Assembly (NCBI RefSeq): GCF_030272615.1
Contig: NC_081415.1
Span: forward strand, 263,116,925 to 263,180,924
DNA: 64,000 nt
Source: Cryptomeria japonica
Lineage: Eukaryota; Streptophyta; Pinopsida; Cupressales; Cupressaceae
Direction of reading: 5' to 3'
How positions within the stretch are numbered: the first letter of the stretch is position 1; each line of letters begins with the position of its first letter. This document shows positions 13,301-25,238 of the stretch, in pieces. The notes beneath the pieces are model-generated. The model had not been told where the DNA came from. It saw nothing but the letters and a program-made list of their open reading frames with translations, and did no database searches. Made by a program: the position numbers and the translations under genes.

Positions 13301-14428
13301 CACATCAACAAACCCTCTCCCATGCACTTCAACAAGAGTGTCATCACCCATTAGTATGGAAGGCATAGAACATGGCTCTAAAGAGGTGAAATCATCTTTT
13401 GAAGAAGCCATATGGTGCGAAGCACCCCAGTCAATTATCCAAGAATTGGGTTGTGAAGCAACAACAACTAGGGCCTTACCCTTTCCTTTCCCTTTACTCT
13501 TATCTGTATCCTTAGAAGATCCTTCTGATGAACTTTGTTTGACTGAATCAGGCACCTTGATATTATTCTTTTCAAGAAGATTTGAAAGGTGATCAATTTG
13601 TTTCTTTAAACACTTATTCTCATCATGACTAGGCCTCTTACAATAAGAACACTTGACCTTCTCCTTCTTAGGTTGTTCACCTCTTAATGAAGAGGTCTGA
13701 TTATCTGCTTTTGAAGTAGCAGATTTCTGATCTTTTTTCTTCTCTCCTTAGTTCTTTTGTTTCTTATCTTGCTTACTAGACCCTTTTTGTTCTTGTGTGC
13801 CTTGATTTGCAACTAAGGCATGTGACTTAGAGGGTTTTATTGTACCCATTTGAACCAATTTGTCTTGCTCCCTAGTGAGTTCTGTAGCAAATTCATCGAG
13901 AGAAGGCATTTTGAATGTGGTACCTAGGGCACATTTTGTAGCATAGAATGTAGAAACAAACACAGAATAGTTAGGACCAAGCTTAGAAAGAATACTCAAG
14001 ATTAGTTGCTTATCATCTTTCTTAGTTCCACACCATTCCAATTGCAATCTTACAGACTTAAGTTTAGTGAAGAAGTCTTGTATAGTATCAAAATTGGTTG
14101 GATTCAACCCTATGAGTTCATTCTCTAATTGATGACCTCTTAGCTCATCCTGCTTACCAAAGAGGTTTTCCAAAGTGGTCCACACTGCATTTGGTGTAGT
14201 GGTAGATTCAATGTGAAAAAGAAGGTCTAAAGAGACTGACATACATAGAGTACCAAAAGCTTCATCACATTTATTAAACCATTTAATCTTTTCTGTAGCA
14301 TCTTGAGGTTCAATTTCAAGTCCCATAGTAACATGATGATATCCATGTCTTTTCAGATATATTATCATCTTAGATTTCCATTCAAAATAATTATATGGTG
14401 TTAAAAGTGGAACTATAGATGCATCCAT
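10352..14428 (-). pseudogene. Copia polyprotein (gag-PR-IN-RT-RH), ten premature stops
   Basis: One frame of 1359 codons runs from ATG 14428 to TGA 10352-10354 without a frameshift. Gag starts with the usual LLTPYNYFEWK region; a CX2CX4HX4C knuckle (CSYCKRPSHDENKC) follows near 13640. The protease site at 13427-13432 reads D-W-G where the family has D-S-G. Integrase has the zinc motif (HQRFGHLN near 13030) and all three acidic residues (HSD, CTDNGGE, VVERKN). Reverse transcriptase has YVDD (11258-11269). RNase H follows to the end. Stops lie at 13748, 13205, 12932, 12005, 11837, 11714, 11696, 11567, 11417 and 10766 (lowest base of each codon). The normal product makes virus-like particles and copies the element; this copy is dead. 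Confidence 0.94.
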
Positions 14429-15440
14429 GATAGTAGAAAATAAGATTGCAAAGAATCAGGAAAAGTGCAAGAAAGAAGGCAAAAGAGACACCCCCACTTT
14501 TCACTAGTCTCAGAAATCACCCCCCTAAATATTACAAGGTTGGCACTTTATAATTAGTGCATTTACAAGGCTTTTTATTAGATTACAATTCTTTTAAGAA
14601 ACCAATAGAGATTTTAAATACAAATAATTTGAGACAAGATCTGAAACAAATTAGCCTTATAACTGCTTAATTTATCTCAATACCTATCCAACAACTATTA
14701 GTTTTTGAAAAACAAAGTTGTGAGGAGAAAGATATGACCAGTTGAAGAGAAAAAGAAGCAGCTGATCCAACCTTTAATATCTGATAGACAAAGGCAAAAA
14801 ATTTCAATTAGACTTGCAATAATGGAGAGTGCTCATTTCCAACTTTCCATCAAGTATTTGTTTGCAAAAATCTGACACCTGAGGCAAAAGTTGTGCAACT
14901 TTTAAGAAATGTTGTTGAATTTCCCTGATAGAAAAACGGCTTAGGCCCTATTCATGCTTGATTTCTGCAACATTTATTAATTTTATGGAAATACCATCCG
15001 AAACCCAAAAGTTTTTCGATGTTGGGAAGAAAACCCAAAAATCATTTTTTGTGAAAGTGAACAAAAGTTGGAACACTAAAGCCGAAATGAAAACAACTCC
15101 AGTAAAAAAAATTTACTCTAATTTTTTACTGTGTCCTCCAAACTCTGATTTTGGTGAAGTAAAAGTCACTTTTGACTTTGTCAAGCCTTATGGACACTCT
15201 GAAAATTCTTATTAAGCTTCCAATATTACCACAAAGTTGTAATCACCCAGATCTTACAAGAACACATACATGTAAACCAGATTTAACTAGAAGCTATTTT
15301 CCTTTAAACTGTTCTGATTCTCTAGATCACATGAGAATGCAGGAGAAGAGCATACTTAGTTTTTAAGGAAAATATTAGCTATATAAAAGTCTCAAATCCC
15401 TCAAATAAATTAAAAAAAAGCAATGAGCTATACTAGACAA
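14429..15440 (-). other. Long untranslated leader of the Copia element
   Basis: About 1 kb separates the primer site from the gag ATG. It is AT-rich with no domain I can recognise on either strand; two small plus-strand frames (14958-15215, 15172-15366) have no recognisable product. Gag is complete at its N-terminus, so this is leader and not missing coding sequence. Confidence 0.6.
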
Positions 15441-15455
15441 TAAGCTCTGATACCA
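15441..15455 (-). other. Primer binding site (initiator Met tRNA)
   Basis: The minus strand reads TGGTATCAGAGCTTA starting right at the 5' LTR edge, an exact match to the core plant initiator-Met primer site TGGTATCAGAGC. Confidence 0.93.
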
Positions 15456-16096
15456 TGTGAGATTCTGCGAGAAGCGAGAATCGAGCCAAGATCTGATGTC
15501 GGTCGTAGATCACATGCAACTCCTCACACAATGGATGATCGAAGATCAAAATATCTGAATGAAGATAATTTCAATATGAGAGAGAAATAGAGACAAAGAA
15601 GAAAATTTGGAGAAAACTCTCATCGAGCTATCACTCCACTAACTTAACTAGTGAAGGTGAGAGTATAGTGCTTATTATATAGAAAAATACAAGAATATAC
15701 ATCCAAGTGGTGCATTAACTCCTATTCCCCATAAAAAATGGGAGGTTTTACCTTCTTGGTACATGCCAAAACATGTGGCATAACCTCCTTACATGAAGAC
15801 AAAAAAGGAGTTGAGAAAGTTGGCACATAAGGCCAAAAGAGGGTGTGAAACCCAACTATCCCATAACCCACTTAGGAAATGACAAAATAGTGGTTATGAG
15901 AGGTGGCACAACAAGCCAAAAGAGGGTGTGTAACTCAACTACCCATGTGAGGTGGAGAGTTACACATGTAGCTGAAGTATTTCACCACGTGTCCTCATAT
16001 AAACCACTCCTATTAACCTAAGCAAGCTTAAATAATATATGTGTAGGAAAAATAAATACCCCCTAATATAAGGAAAATAAAAAACCTACACTAACA
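15456..16096 (-). repeat. 5' LTR of the Copia element
   Basis: This 641 bp copy adjoins the primer site. It is the promoter-bearing LTR. Confidence 0.95.
15674..15682 (-). promoter_or_regulatory. TATA box candidate in the Copia 5' LTR
   Basis: The minus strand reads CTATATAATA in the middle of the LTR, at the same place as CTATATAG in the 3' LTR. Position in the LTR fits a U3 promoter. The start site itself cannot be seen. Confidence 0.45.
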
Positions 16097-16560
16097 AAAT
16101 TTAGGATCTCACATATAAGTGAGTTCCTTTCCTCATTTGTGATATGAATCTAGAGCACTCAAGCAAAAATTGAAGCTGTAATATTATGATATCCTAATGA
16201 AGTGAAGATGCAATCTTATGTGAAGATTCAAACCAGAAAAGTCAAGATCTAATCAAGAAGCATCGATTTTGCATCAAATTCATTCACCATGATGGAAGCT
16301 TTAGGAGATGTTGGAGGATCATAGGGAATCATTGACTCATGACTGACTTGTACCTCTTCCAAAGGGGTTGGGTATGATTTCATGTTGTTTTCATATTTCT
16401 ACATTTAAGCTTCAAATTTGAGATTTATCATTTCAAGTTATGTGATTCATCCGTTCTTGATTTAGTTACAATTTACATTTAATCATATCATTCAAGGTTT
16501 TTTTATAACACATTTGAGTAGGATCCTAGTTTGTAAAGGTATGTATCCTTGTCTTGGTTT
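16097..16560 (+). repeat. 3' LTR of the old Tat relic, second part
   Basis: It continues the LTR interrupted at 9508. The phrases ttaggatct, gacttgtacctctt and gggttgggtatg-tttcatgttgtt match the Tat LTRs near 38030, 38260 and 62640. The right limit is not clear; similarity fades after about 16500. Confidence 0.5.
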
Positions 16561-17539
16561 AAGACATCAACATTATCCTATGTTGACATCTTAATGAGGG
16601 CATACATGCAACCTCCTTATTGATTATGATGAATTTGTGTTGCACATTTCCTTACATACAATGCTTTGTTTGGTTATCCTTGTTGCGGTGTCTCGGTAAC
16701 ACCTTTACAATTGCTCACCTTGTGATAAGAAAGCTTCACTTGGAAAAATATTGTCAAATCATTTTCCTTGTAATAAGACAACTTTTCTTGGAAATTTCCC
16801 TTTTGTCAGACGAGTTGACTAGCATAACACAACTTGCTATACTATTTAATTCTCCTTTTCCAATTTGCAATCACCTTGCAATTTATGAAACCTTTGCTTG
16901 GAACCCCTTTTGTAGGATGAGTTGACTATATATAATAACATAACTTGATAGACTACTTAACTCTTCCTTTTCCTTTTGTAGGATGAGTTGACTATCATAA
17001 CACATGATAGACTACTTTGACTCTCCCTTTCTCTTTCTACATGGATCACACAACATAACATGACTTGTTATCCCATGAGAATCCATGTTTCACCTAGCAT
17101 AACACAGATTAATAGCTAGTGGAATCCATGTTTCTTTTCACCCTCTCTTTCATGGATCACCTACCATAACATAGCTTGCTAGCTAGTGGAATCTGTGTGT
17201 TTCTTTCTCCTCCCCGTGAACCCATAGCATAATATACCTCACTAGCCATTAAATCTTGGTTCATCACTTGATGTAAGCTCTTTCTCTTTCCATGTGACCA
17301 CTTGAGATAGCATTTTGAGAATTATATTAGTGGCTGAGATATTTTCACTATCAAGGTCTCTTCAACTAGTTGACTTCGAGACTTTGTTTTTACTGCTAAC
17401 CCCTTTTGTGTGTCTTTTGTCTATTTGCCTTTTGTTTGTTTTTTTGTCTAGTTTTGTGTCCTTGTATGTGATTGTATGAGTTAAGATCCTAAGCTTGGGA
17501 TCTTATTCCCTTGAATTTAGTGATGTCTTATCTCCTTGT

Positions 17540-17540
<1 letters not shown>
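16561..17540. repeat. Degenerate tandem repeats without a gene
   Basis: Two imperfect repeat families can be read. The phrase gatgagttgactat with cataacac or cataactt returns three times in about 16805-17010, spaced roughly 60-110 bases. The phrase atggatcac-aacataaca with ctagtggaatc returns three times in about 17040-17220. No coding sequence is convincing; the frame at 16620-16925 is not supported. Confidence 0.45.

Positions 17541-17541
<1 letters not shown>

Positions 17542-17576
<35 letters not shown>
17542..17576. repeat. (TC)n microsatellite
   Basis: Thirty-five bases of uninterrupted alternating t and c. Confidence 0.97.
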
Positions 17577-17581
<5 letters not shown>

Positions 17582-17692
17582 ACCATAAATTATAACCATG
17601 TACAATTTACATCACTTTTTGTACCCCTACCTTAGTGTGACTCGTTTTAGCTATGGGTGTGTGTGCCAAGATTGTGTGCAAAAAGGTAGACA

Positions 17693-17721
17693 CCCCCCCC
17701 CCCCCCAAAAAAAAAAAAAAA
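17693..17721. repeat. C14-A15 homopolymer junction
   Basis: Fourteen c are followed directly by fifteen a. Such runs are prone to sequencing and assembly error, so the exact length is uncertain. Confidence 0.9.
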
Positions 17722-17766
17722 CAAGTTGGAAAAACACAAAACGCGCACTGGTTATTTGACATTTTA

Positions 17767-17833
17767 AAAACCCCGTACATGTTTTGGATCGTTTTGTTGA
17801 GCTTAAATGAAGAAAAACTAGGTACGGGGTTTT
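17767..17833. repeat. Perfect 12 bp inverted repeat
   Basis: AAAACCCCGTAC at 17767-17778 is the exact reverse complement of GTACGGGGTTTT at 17822-17833, with a 43 base spacer. The related phrase AAAACCTCGTAC occurs again near 17868-17879 and GTACGAGGTT near 19034. It could form a hairpin. I see no evidence that it is a transposon end. Confidence 0.6.
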
Positions 17834-18147
17834 GCTTATACTAAATGCATACACGGTTCAGTTTTCAAAACCTCGTACGCATTTTTCTATCAATAATTTT
17901 TTTTTTACTACGGTTGCTTGGTCATTTTCACCTGTGATCGCAAGAAAAAACACTTTAAGGGTTTCAAGCAACACAATACATGAACATAGTTTTTTAAAAT
18001 CAAACACACACACAATGGAAAGAGGTACGAGATCGTATTTTTCATCTATTGTATGCATTTGATAAATTATATTTGCAATTAGAATGTAAATTCATCGTTT
18101 TTAGTTATTTTTAAAAATTTTTTGTTATGAATGCATATTAGATTCAG

Positions 18148-18966
18148 AAAATAATGCCCCCCGCAAGACACAACTCTTGAAAACTTAGGGAAAACCCCAT
18201 AATAGAACCCACAGGAGAACCCTCAAGATACAAACCCTCCAGCTCCTCCAGTAAACCATTCACAAACTACACAAGAGGATTTGATAAACCAGTTAACACA
18301 AAACAATGTCAAAATAACTAGACTAGTGAATAGACTGAAGGTAGAGGTAGAGGCTCTACCCAAGATAGACCTAGATCTTCGAGGGTACAAAACCCCCAAA
18401 TTCGCATCCCCCTAGCACCAAAACCTGTGGTCCATGTCATGATCCCAATAACCCTGAAAGAGTCAATGGAGCTACAGACTCTTTCGGTGGCCACTGCATT
18501 GACCAATGTCATCATTCAACATGGAAAAAAGTTATCACACCCTCTTGCCCCAGACGGTGATCCAGTAGTTGAGCCATCTGGCCTTGGTGAGCCCTTTCAA
18601 CATGTGTGTCCTAGTTGTTTAGGTATATGCTCTGGGATGGATGTCGAGGCCAGTGAAGATGGTTCCACGTCCCATATGTGTACAACTTGTGGGAGTAGAT
18701 GTTAGACTACCACTGCAGAGGATGTGGCGTTGACTGGTGATTTGGTGGATATGGTGTTTAGTGATCACATGCAAATAGAGGACTGTTAATTTGAATTGAT
18801 ATTTTATTTAATAATCACTTAAAAATTGTAAATATAAATGAATTTTCATTTATAGATCGATTTAAATTGATACAAACAATATGTATTTCAGGATGCAGTA
18901 GTGGGTTTTAATACACCATTTGATATTCCTCCCGCAATTGTTGTAGCTTCAGCTTCGACGCTCGAG
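18148..18966 (+). pseudogene. Exon-like stretch, unknown product
   Basis: A frame across 18427-18705 encodes 92 residues ending in two Cys clusters (CPSCLGIC and CTTCGSRC, fifteen residues apart), which resemble a small zinc-binding unit. The same frame can be read upstream through an Arg-Gly rich piece (18334-18426). Further on, 18891-18966 is bounded by a typical acceptor (tttcag) and donor (gaggta). I do not recognise the product. It could be a decayed gene or transposon exon set. The frame is interrupted (stops near 18300-18335 and at 18703), so at best it is a relic. Confidence 0.25.
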
Positions 18967-20394
18967 GTATAGATTCTGTAGCATGTTAAAATAGAATAGT
19001 ACCTTGAATTCAAACTTTATTGACAACAAAACGTGTACGAGGTTCCAAAATTTTTTTTGACTGCGATCGCTGGATCCATTGCCTCCCACACAACATCTTC
19101 TTTGATGACAAAAAACTTTCTCCATTGAGCCTTCTAGATTCTTCTTTGCACAAACATTTGATGCCAAAATTGTATGCCATCTTTCCTTACCTACCAAATC
19201 CCCTTCTTCCTGTTAAATATCCCTTCAATCTAACAATCTCATCATTGTTCTAACAATCCCATCTACCATTCTTACCTACGTGAAATCCTCCTTGGATACA
19301 ATTTGGTTGCTTTAAAAGGGTAACAAGCACCACACATGCAATATTCACCTCCAAAGGTTGTGCTAACTCCTACTTTCTATCAATGAAATCATATCTACCT
19401 AGTGCTCCTATCGTCTCACCTCCATATTTTTATAGTGTCTACCTTTGTCCCCCGTGACCTCCATACTACCACATCTTCTTTGACAATCAACCAACTCCTT
19501 CTCGAGGAATTGAAAGGTGTGTGTGTGTGTGTGTGAAATTTGGAATCTGTATCTGAAACACAAACACTCAATAAGTCATTGCATGCATGGTTAGTTGATC
19601 AAAATCAATGAATGTAAAACCATAATAAGTTGACCTATTGCCTCCTAAAATATGCGAGTGTATATTTGCTCTCAGATTTATCTAAGCAATACCAGTGACT
19701 AGACTACACCAAGATGGAGGATTTAATCTATTTGAATGAAAGATTAAGCTATATGAAATCTAGACGCTAACAATAATTATCAAGTTATATGATTCTATCA
19801 AGCTAACATGATTAATCTAATATGCAATAAGCTAAGATGCAATATTCTCAATGACTCTAGAGCAAAACCAACATGATAGCAATTAAATCTCTAACCCTTT
19901 TTTTTTTATTGAGAGATGAGAGCCTGAAATTATAGAAAATCTAGAGAGAAAGCGACGGTCAAGATTGATTGTTGATGAGCGGTCAAGATTCTCCCAAAAG
20001 TAGCAGAGTCCAGGTGATTTGATGTGATTGGTTGCTTTCTTCATATTTGAAGGAGATAAGATTGAGATAAGATTGAGATAAAATTAGAAAAAATTGATTT
20101 ATAAACCATTTTCCTTTCTTAAAACAAGCTTTCTTTGATTTATTCACTTTTATTCAATTTTGCTCTTTTTTTGAAATTTCTTTTTCAAATTATCTCAAAT
20201 TAATTCCTTTTTGATGATTTAAAGGCAAATTGATTTATTAATTAAATATGCTAGGATATTTAATTAAATAAATAGGATAATTGATTAAAGAGATTTTGAT
20301 GATTTATTTAATTGAAAAGATTATTTTGCCATGTGACATTGATGATTTAGGAATTAATTAATTAGGTGCTCAAAATTGATTTAATAGCCTTTGG
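18967..20394. other. No gene; AT-rich
   Basis: I see no coding region. It contains a (GT)n run at 19517-19535, a T10 run near 19899 that could be the tail of the LINE to its right, and a short direct repeat gagataagatt (three copies near 20052-20080). No duplication flanking the LINE could be identified. Confidence 0.5.
19517..19535. repeat. (GT)n microsatellite
   Basis: Nineteen bases of alternating g and t. Confidence 0.95.
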
Positions 20395-21069
20395 TTAGGA
20401 CCTTGGTGATGTAGTCAAGATTAGGGGCCCATGGTTTAGATGACCATTTTTAGGGTATTGCAAAAGGTTGCCATAATCCGCACCCAGAATATTTGTGAAA
20501 TCCGACGACTTCTCCTGATCTATTTGGATATGATCATCATCCTTCAAACCTATGCCAATATTTGCTAAAAATTCTACTGCCTTATTGCTTTCATGAAAAA
20601 CATGTGTTACTCTAACATCCTCAAATGTGGCCATGCTTTCCTTAATTTGATTGACCCAAGTCCCCAACTTTCAACTATTAATCTGATTTCTACTAACAAC
20701 ATTAATGCAAATTTGTGAATCCCTATCAATGTCCACCACCTTTACATCTAGTTCCTTACACAACTTCAAACCTAACATAAGATTTGCCAACTTTGCTTCA
20801 TTATGTGTTTCCTTAACTAGATTCATAGCCAGTGCCCCCACACATTGTCCTTGCTCATCTCTAATTAAGCACCCCATGCTAGCCCTTCCTAGATATCCTT
20901 CAGCCACTCTGTGAAAATTCATTTTTAGCCTCCCTGTCTCATGAGCCTTCCAGTGTTCTAAGGACCTCTCCTTTGTTTTAGTGGTCACATTGTTAATAGA
21001 ACCAGCCAAACCATCCCATCTTCTTTGCATTTGATTGTCCCAAAAAGAAAAAATATCGATCCTTTTCAT
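20395..21069 (-). pseudogene. LINE ORF2 RNase H domain
   Basis: Two frame pieces (21069-20671, 20667-20395) form a type I RNase H of the plant LINE kind. The Glu in THNEAKLANLM and the Asp in VDIDRDSQ are in place. The first catalytic Asp, expected in the NFDG-like motif, is His here (MNFHRVAEG near 20915). A stop near 20671 splits it. Confidence 0.75.
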
Positions 21070-21296
21070 TTTAACCCTTGCATTAACAACTTCAATAATT
21101 CTATTTTTATTTTATTTTTGGGATAACATCTTCTAGACCCAACTTATGATCATGGAATATCCTTCTATTCCCTCCCTTTCCTTCCATACATGTCACACAA
21201 CCATTGAGGGTGCAACTATCCAAATATCTCCCTACATTGAACTCCTCCCATGTACATGCCAACTTAACAAAAAATTAAGAAGAGAACAATGCCTCA

Positions 21297-21500
21297 CTAA
21301 GACCATTCAATAGATAATGTCAGCCATTCCCAACATTTTGTTACAAAAGGATAGTTTAAAAGAAAGTTATCTACATTCTCCTCATCATTAAAGCATAGAA
21401 CACAAAAGTCGGGGCCCTCTATCCATGCCACCTTCAATCTATCTTTGATCATAATCTTCTCATGTAAGGATGTGCATAGGAATGCCCATGCCTTGAGCAA
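21297..21500 (-). pseudogene. LINE ORF2 zinc-binding region after RT
   Basis: The phrase KAWAFLCTSLHEKIMIKDRL followed by CVLC and a degenerate NYPF segment matches the cysteine-rich region that sits between RT and RNase H in plant LINEs. 21070-21296 and 21501-22322 hold only broken ORF2 sequence. Confidence 0.7.
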
Positions 21501-22322
21501 AACATTGCTACTCCAACATAGTTTAGAAGGCCAATTAGCACTTACCTTCTTTTTTTTAGTGCATAGCCAAGCTTAACTGGTAATTTCCCGACTTGGCTGC
21601 ACACCACACAATGTTGTCCTCTTCTTTGGTGAGAAGAATCTTCCTCTTTTTTAACTCGGCGCAAATAATCTCGTTGATCTCCCTTTGGATATCTAAGCTT
21701 TCAAATAACTGTCAATTCCACATATTTGCTTCCCCATCCTCCTTTGTTATTTCATAGTCTTCAACCTTTTCTCCAAATCATTGAATGACCTCAAGAATCC
21801 ATTCCTTATTGTCAATAAATTGAATCATTTGAGCCTCACTATTCCAAGAATCCCACCAAAATTGTGTTGTTTTCCCATTGCCATTTTTCCAAGTGATATT
21901 ATCAATAATAATACTCCTATTTTCCAAAATAAACCTTCATACTGTTGAGCCTCCCCAATATTGGCTATTGTTAGAATCCAATTAGGCTCCTCATAGTCTA
22001 AATATTTTTGTTGCATCATTCTACACCAAATTTTCTCTAGATTCTTGTAAAGTTTTCATACCAAATTTGCTCCAAGAGCATAATTTTTTGACCTTATCCT
22101 TCAGAGTCCTATTCCACCTACATCCTTGGACAATCACACTATCTCCCAATTAATCAAGGGAATGCACTTTTCATCCTCAACTCCTTCCCAAATGATTTTT
22201 TTCATTCCCTTGAATCCCATGATTATTATAGTGGGTGTAATTTAAAGAAAGACATTACAAAAATGGGAATAGCTACCAATACCACCTTAATCATAAGAAT
22301 TCTTCTTGCCAAAGATAGCCAC

Positions 22323-23342
22323 TTATTTTTCCACCCACTCCTTTTTTTTGCAATTATCAATTAGCTCTTCCCAAAAGTGTGCTTTCCCCAATCCAGAAAA
22401 TAAGGGAACACCAAGATATTTCATAGGGAGTTTGGAAATATTGAAACCTAAAATTTGACTAACCTTTTTTTGCACATTATTTTTACAGTTAAAAATAAAT
22501 ATAATTGATTTTTCTTTATTCATTACCTGACTTGAGATGTTCAAATATGCTTCAAGGGTTGATTTATGACTTCTGCTTCTCACACACTTTCTTCTCCAAA
22601 CAACATCGTATCATCAACATGATTAACAAGTTCTAGTTCTTCTACCAATTTGATTCCTCTCCAATTTTTTTCTTCTCTCAATATCCCAACAAACCTCCCC
22701 ATCACATCTATCATTGTTATGAAAATAAAGGAAGATATTGGATCTCCTTGCCTTAGGCCATTTGTAACCTTAAAAAACCCACACATAAACCCATTCACCA
22801 AAATAGAAACGTGGGGAGATGAAACACAAAAATGTATCATCTTTATCCAAGCTTGATTAAATTCAAATTTGCTCAACACCTCCAACAGGAAAGCCCTACT
22901 CACTCTATCATATGCTTTACTCATATTTAGTTTATTTAGTTTGATACACATCCCTTGAATCTTTTTTTGCATTCATATTGTTTATGGTCTTTGCTACTAA
23001 AATTATGTTTTATGAAATCTCTCTACTCGAAGTGAAGCCATTTTTATCCAATGCAATCATTTTCCTCATCACCAACTTAAGTTTGTTTGCCAGTCCCTTA
23101 GAGATTATCTTGTATATAGAATTACAGAGGGAGATTGTTCTATAATTTGCTAAAGTCAAACATTTGGTTTTTTTAAGAATTAAGGCTATCATTGTATTAT
23201 TGATATACTTTATGAATTTGTGCTTTCCACAAAAATCCCCTGCCACCTTCCACACCTCCTTCCCCAAAAACCCAGCATTCTTGGTAAAGCTACGTTGAAA
23301 ACCCATCTTCTCTGGATGAAGGGTAAAAGCCACCACTCTCAA
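22323..23342 (-). pseudogene. LINE reverse transcriptase
   Basis: Pieces 23342-23010, 22972-22580 and 22583-22323 together cover the RT. Motifs visible are SKAYDRVSR, GLRQGDPIS and the active-site box HVDDTMLFG, where L1 elements normally have F/YADD. LPMKYLGVPLF marks the end of the domain. The pieces are in different frames, so at least two frameshifts are present. The family primes DNA synthesis at a nick made by its own endonuclease. Confidence 0.85.
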
Positions 23343-24042
23343 CTCCTCCTATGAGAAAAGTGTGATCAACATATCATTGTCTGATTTCATAATAACTTTT
23401 TGGATTACATTTAAAATAGGATTAGTGTTGTCCACTTCCTCTTCCTAACCACATGCCAAGAGATCTTGGAAAATTTGAACAGTCTCATGCTCTATCTCAG
23501 TCGTATCCTTGCAAACTCTCCCATTTTGTAGCATAAAATTATTAATTATATTCCTATCTCTCTTGGTTTTCACAGAGGCATGATATTTTTGTGTTCCTAT
23601 CTCCAGCTATCAGCCAGTTTTCATGGGAGTTGTCTTTTCAGAATATCTCTTCCTTCTCTAAAATATTAGTTAATCTTTTCTTTAGTTCTTTTTCTACATT
23701 CTATTCTTCCAGCCTCATACCGTCCCTTATAATTATTTTGTTGAGATTTTCTAATTCTATCTCAACCATTTCCTTCTCCTGAAAGATGATTTTAAAGCAT
23801 TCCCTATTCCATGCTTTAATTTTTTCTTTAACAAAACAAATCCTCTTGAAAAAATAAAACTTATTGTTCCTTGGAAAATGTCACTCTCATTCCATAATTG
23901 TTCTAATTCCCTTTTTAAAGATCTCTCTTTCCACCACATATTCTCAAATTTAAAGTAGCCTTTTTTTTGGTTTTGTACTTTGCTTTATTTCTAGATCTAT
24001 GAGATACTGATCAAATATTGAATACAGTAAAATACTAGATGA

Positions 24043-24672
24043 TCAAGCAAATTCATTCATCCAATATTTCCTTATGAAGAACTGGTCCAATCTTTTCAAA
24101 ATGTTGGTAAACCATGCTGTCTTATTGGTCCAAGTGTATTTACCATTCTTGGGTTCACAATCCACCACATTCACTTTCTCAATAAATTCCCTGAAGTCAT
24201 AAATTACTAGTAACTTTGTTAACCCCTCCACTTTTATCCTCCAAATGCAAAATAACATTAAAATCACCCCCATTATAATATTCCCCTTGTCAATATTAGG
24301 TATTTAACTAAAAATATCATTCCAAACCTTCCTCTTTTCCTCCGTTCTAGTCAGTCCATAAATATTAAGGAGGGGCAAAGTATCTATTTAGAAGAAACAC
24401 TTAACACAAGTTAGAATCCAATTATCATTGCTGACTACCTCCTGAACATCACTCAATCCAGGTTATATAACACTCCCAATCCTCTTGTGCTACCTCTGGC
24501 TCCCACAAAGATTCCTATAGTATGATACAAATTTCAATCCTTCACCATATCTTATATTCATTTCTTGTAAGATTATTATATATCCATTATTATCTTTCCT
24601 AGATGGTGCTTGAGAGAGCCCCTTTTGTCATGAGCCAAAAGCTCCCTGAGATTCCATGATAGTAACCTCATT
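24043..24672 (-). pseudogene. LINE AP-type endonuclease
   Basis: ATG at 24672 begins MRLLSWNLREL, the start of the endonuclease of plant L1 ORF2. In the same frame, 24273-24043 carries GKYTWTNK and KRLDQFF, near the end of the domain. Several stops lie between. 23343-24042 is degraded ORF2 between endonuclease and RT. Confidence 0.78.
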
Positions 24673-25238
24673 GTTGTCCAAGGGAGGCCCTATATCCCTT
24701 GGATTTATTCTAGAATTATTTAATGCCAACAAAACCTTTTTTAGTTGCTTCATCCTCCCTCTTCCATCTATTGGATTACTTGGCTCTTTTCCTTTTATAT
24801 TTCCCTAACAGGCTTGTCGCTGACTAGCTAATACTTTTTGGATCAACTATATCCAATTCATCCCCAAACTCTCCCTCTTCTTCAGAGTCCCATCTTTCCT
24901 CCAAACTTTCTCCTTCCTTTAATGAAATATTTTTTCTTAGATAATTCCCCCCTTCTCCTCTTTAGAGTTTTTTCCAAGAATACCCTCTACATGGACCTCC
25001 TTCCTCCCATGGTCTTGACTTACTTATTCTACAATCCTAACTACAATGTCTTTGAATTCCCGAACACTATTTTGTGAACCTCCTTTTTGCGATCTTGAGG
25101 CCTCTCCGTTATCAATCATTTTGGTTTCCTCACCTTTACCTTAGCCTATAATCATCCCATATGGAACCACCTCTTCCTTTCCTCCCAATTGATTCATCGC
25201 TTTCTCCTTTGAAACCCATCTTGGCTCCCTTCTCTGTG

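Larger units (their letters stand above)
9509..16096 (-). mobile_element. Complete Ty1/Copia LTR retrotransposon
   Basis: Two LTRs (9509-10148 and 15456-16096) are flanked by a perfect 5 bp duplication aaatt (9504-9508 and 16097-16101). On the minus strand each LTR starts TGTTAGTG and ends CTCACA. The initiator-Met primer site lies beside the right LTR and a G-rich purine tract beside the left LTR. The single internal frame has the Copia order gag, protease, integrase, reverse transcriptase, RNase H. By hand count the LTRs differ at roughly 20 of 640 positions, making this the youngest element in the window. It is complete in structure but carries ten stop codons. It landed in the LTR of an older Tat relic. 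Confidence 0.95.

Noticed and set aside
16620-16925. 101 residue plus-strand frame
   Set aside because: It crosses the degenerate repeats, has no recognisable domain and no splice or promoter support.
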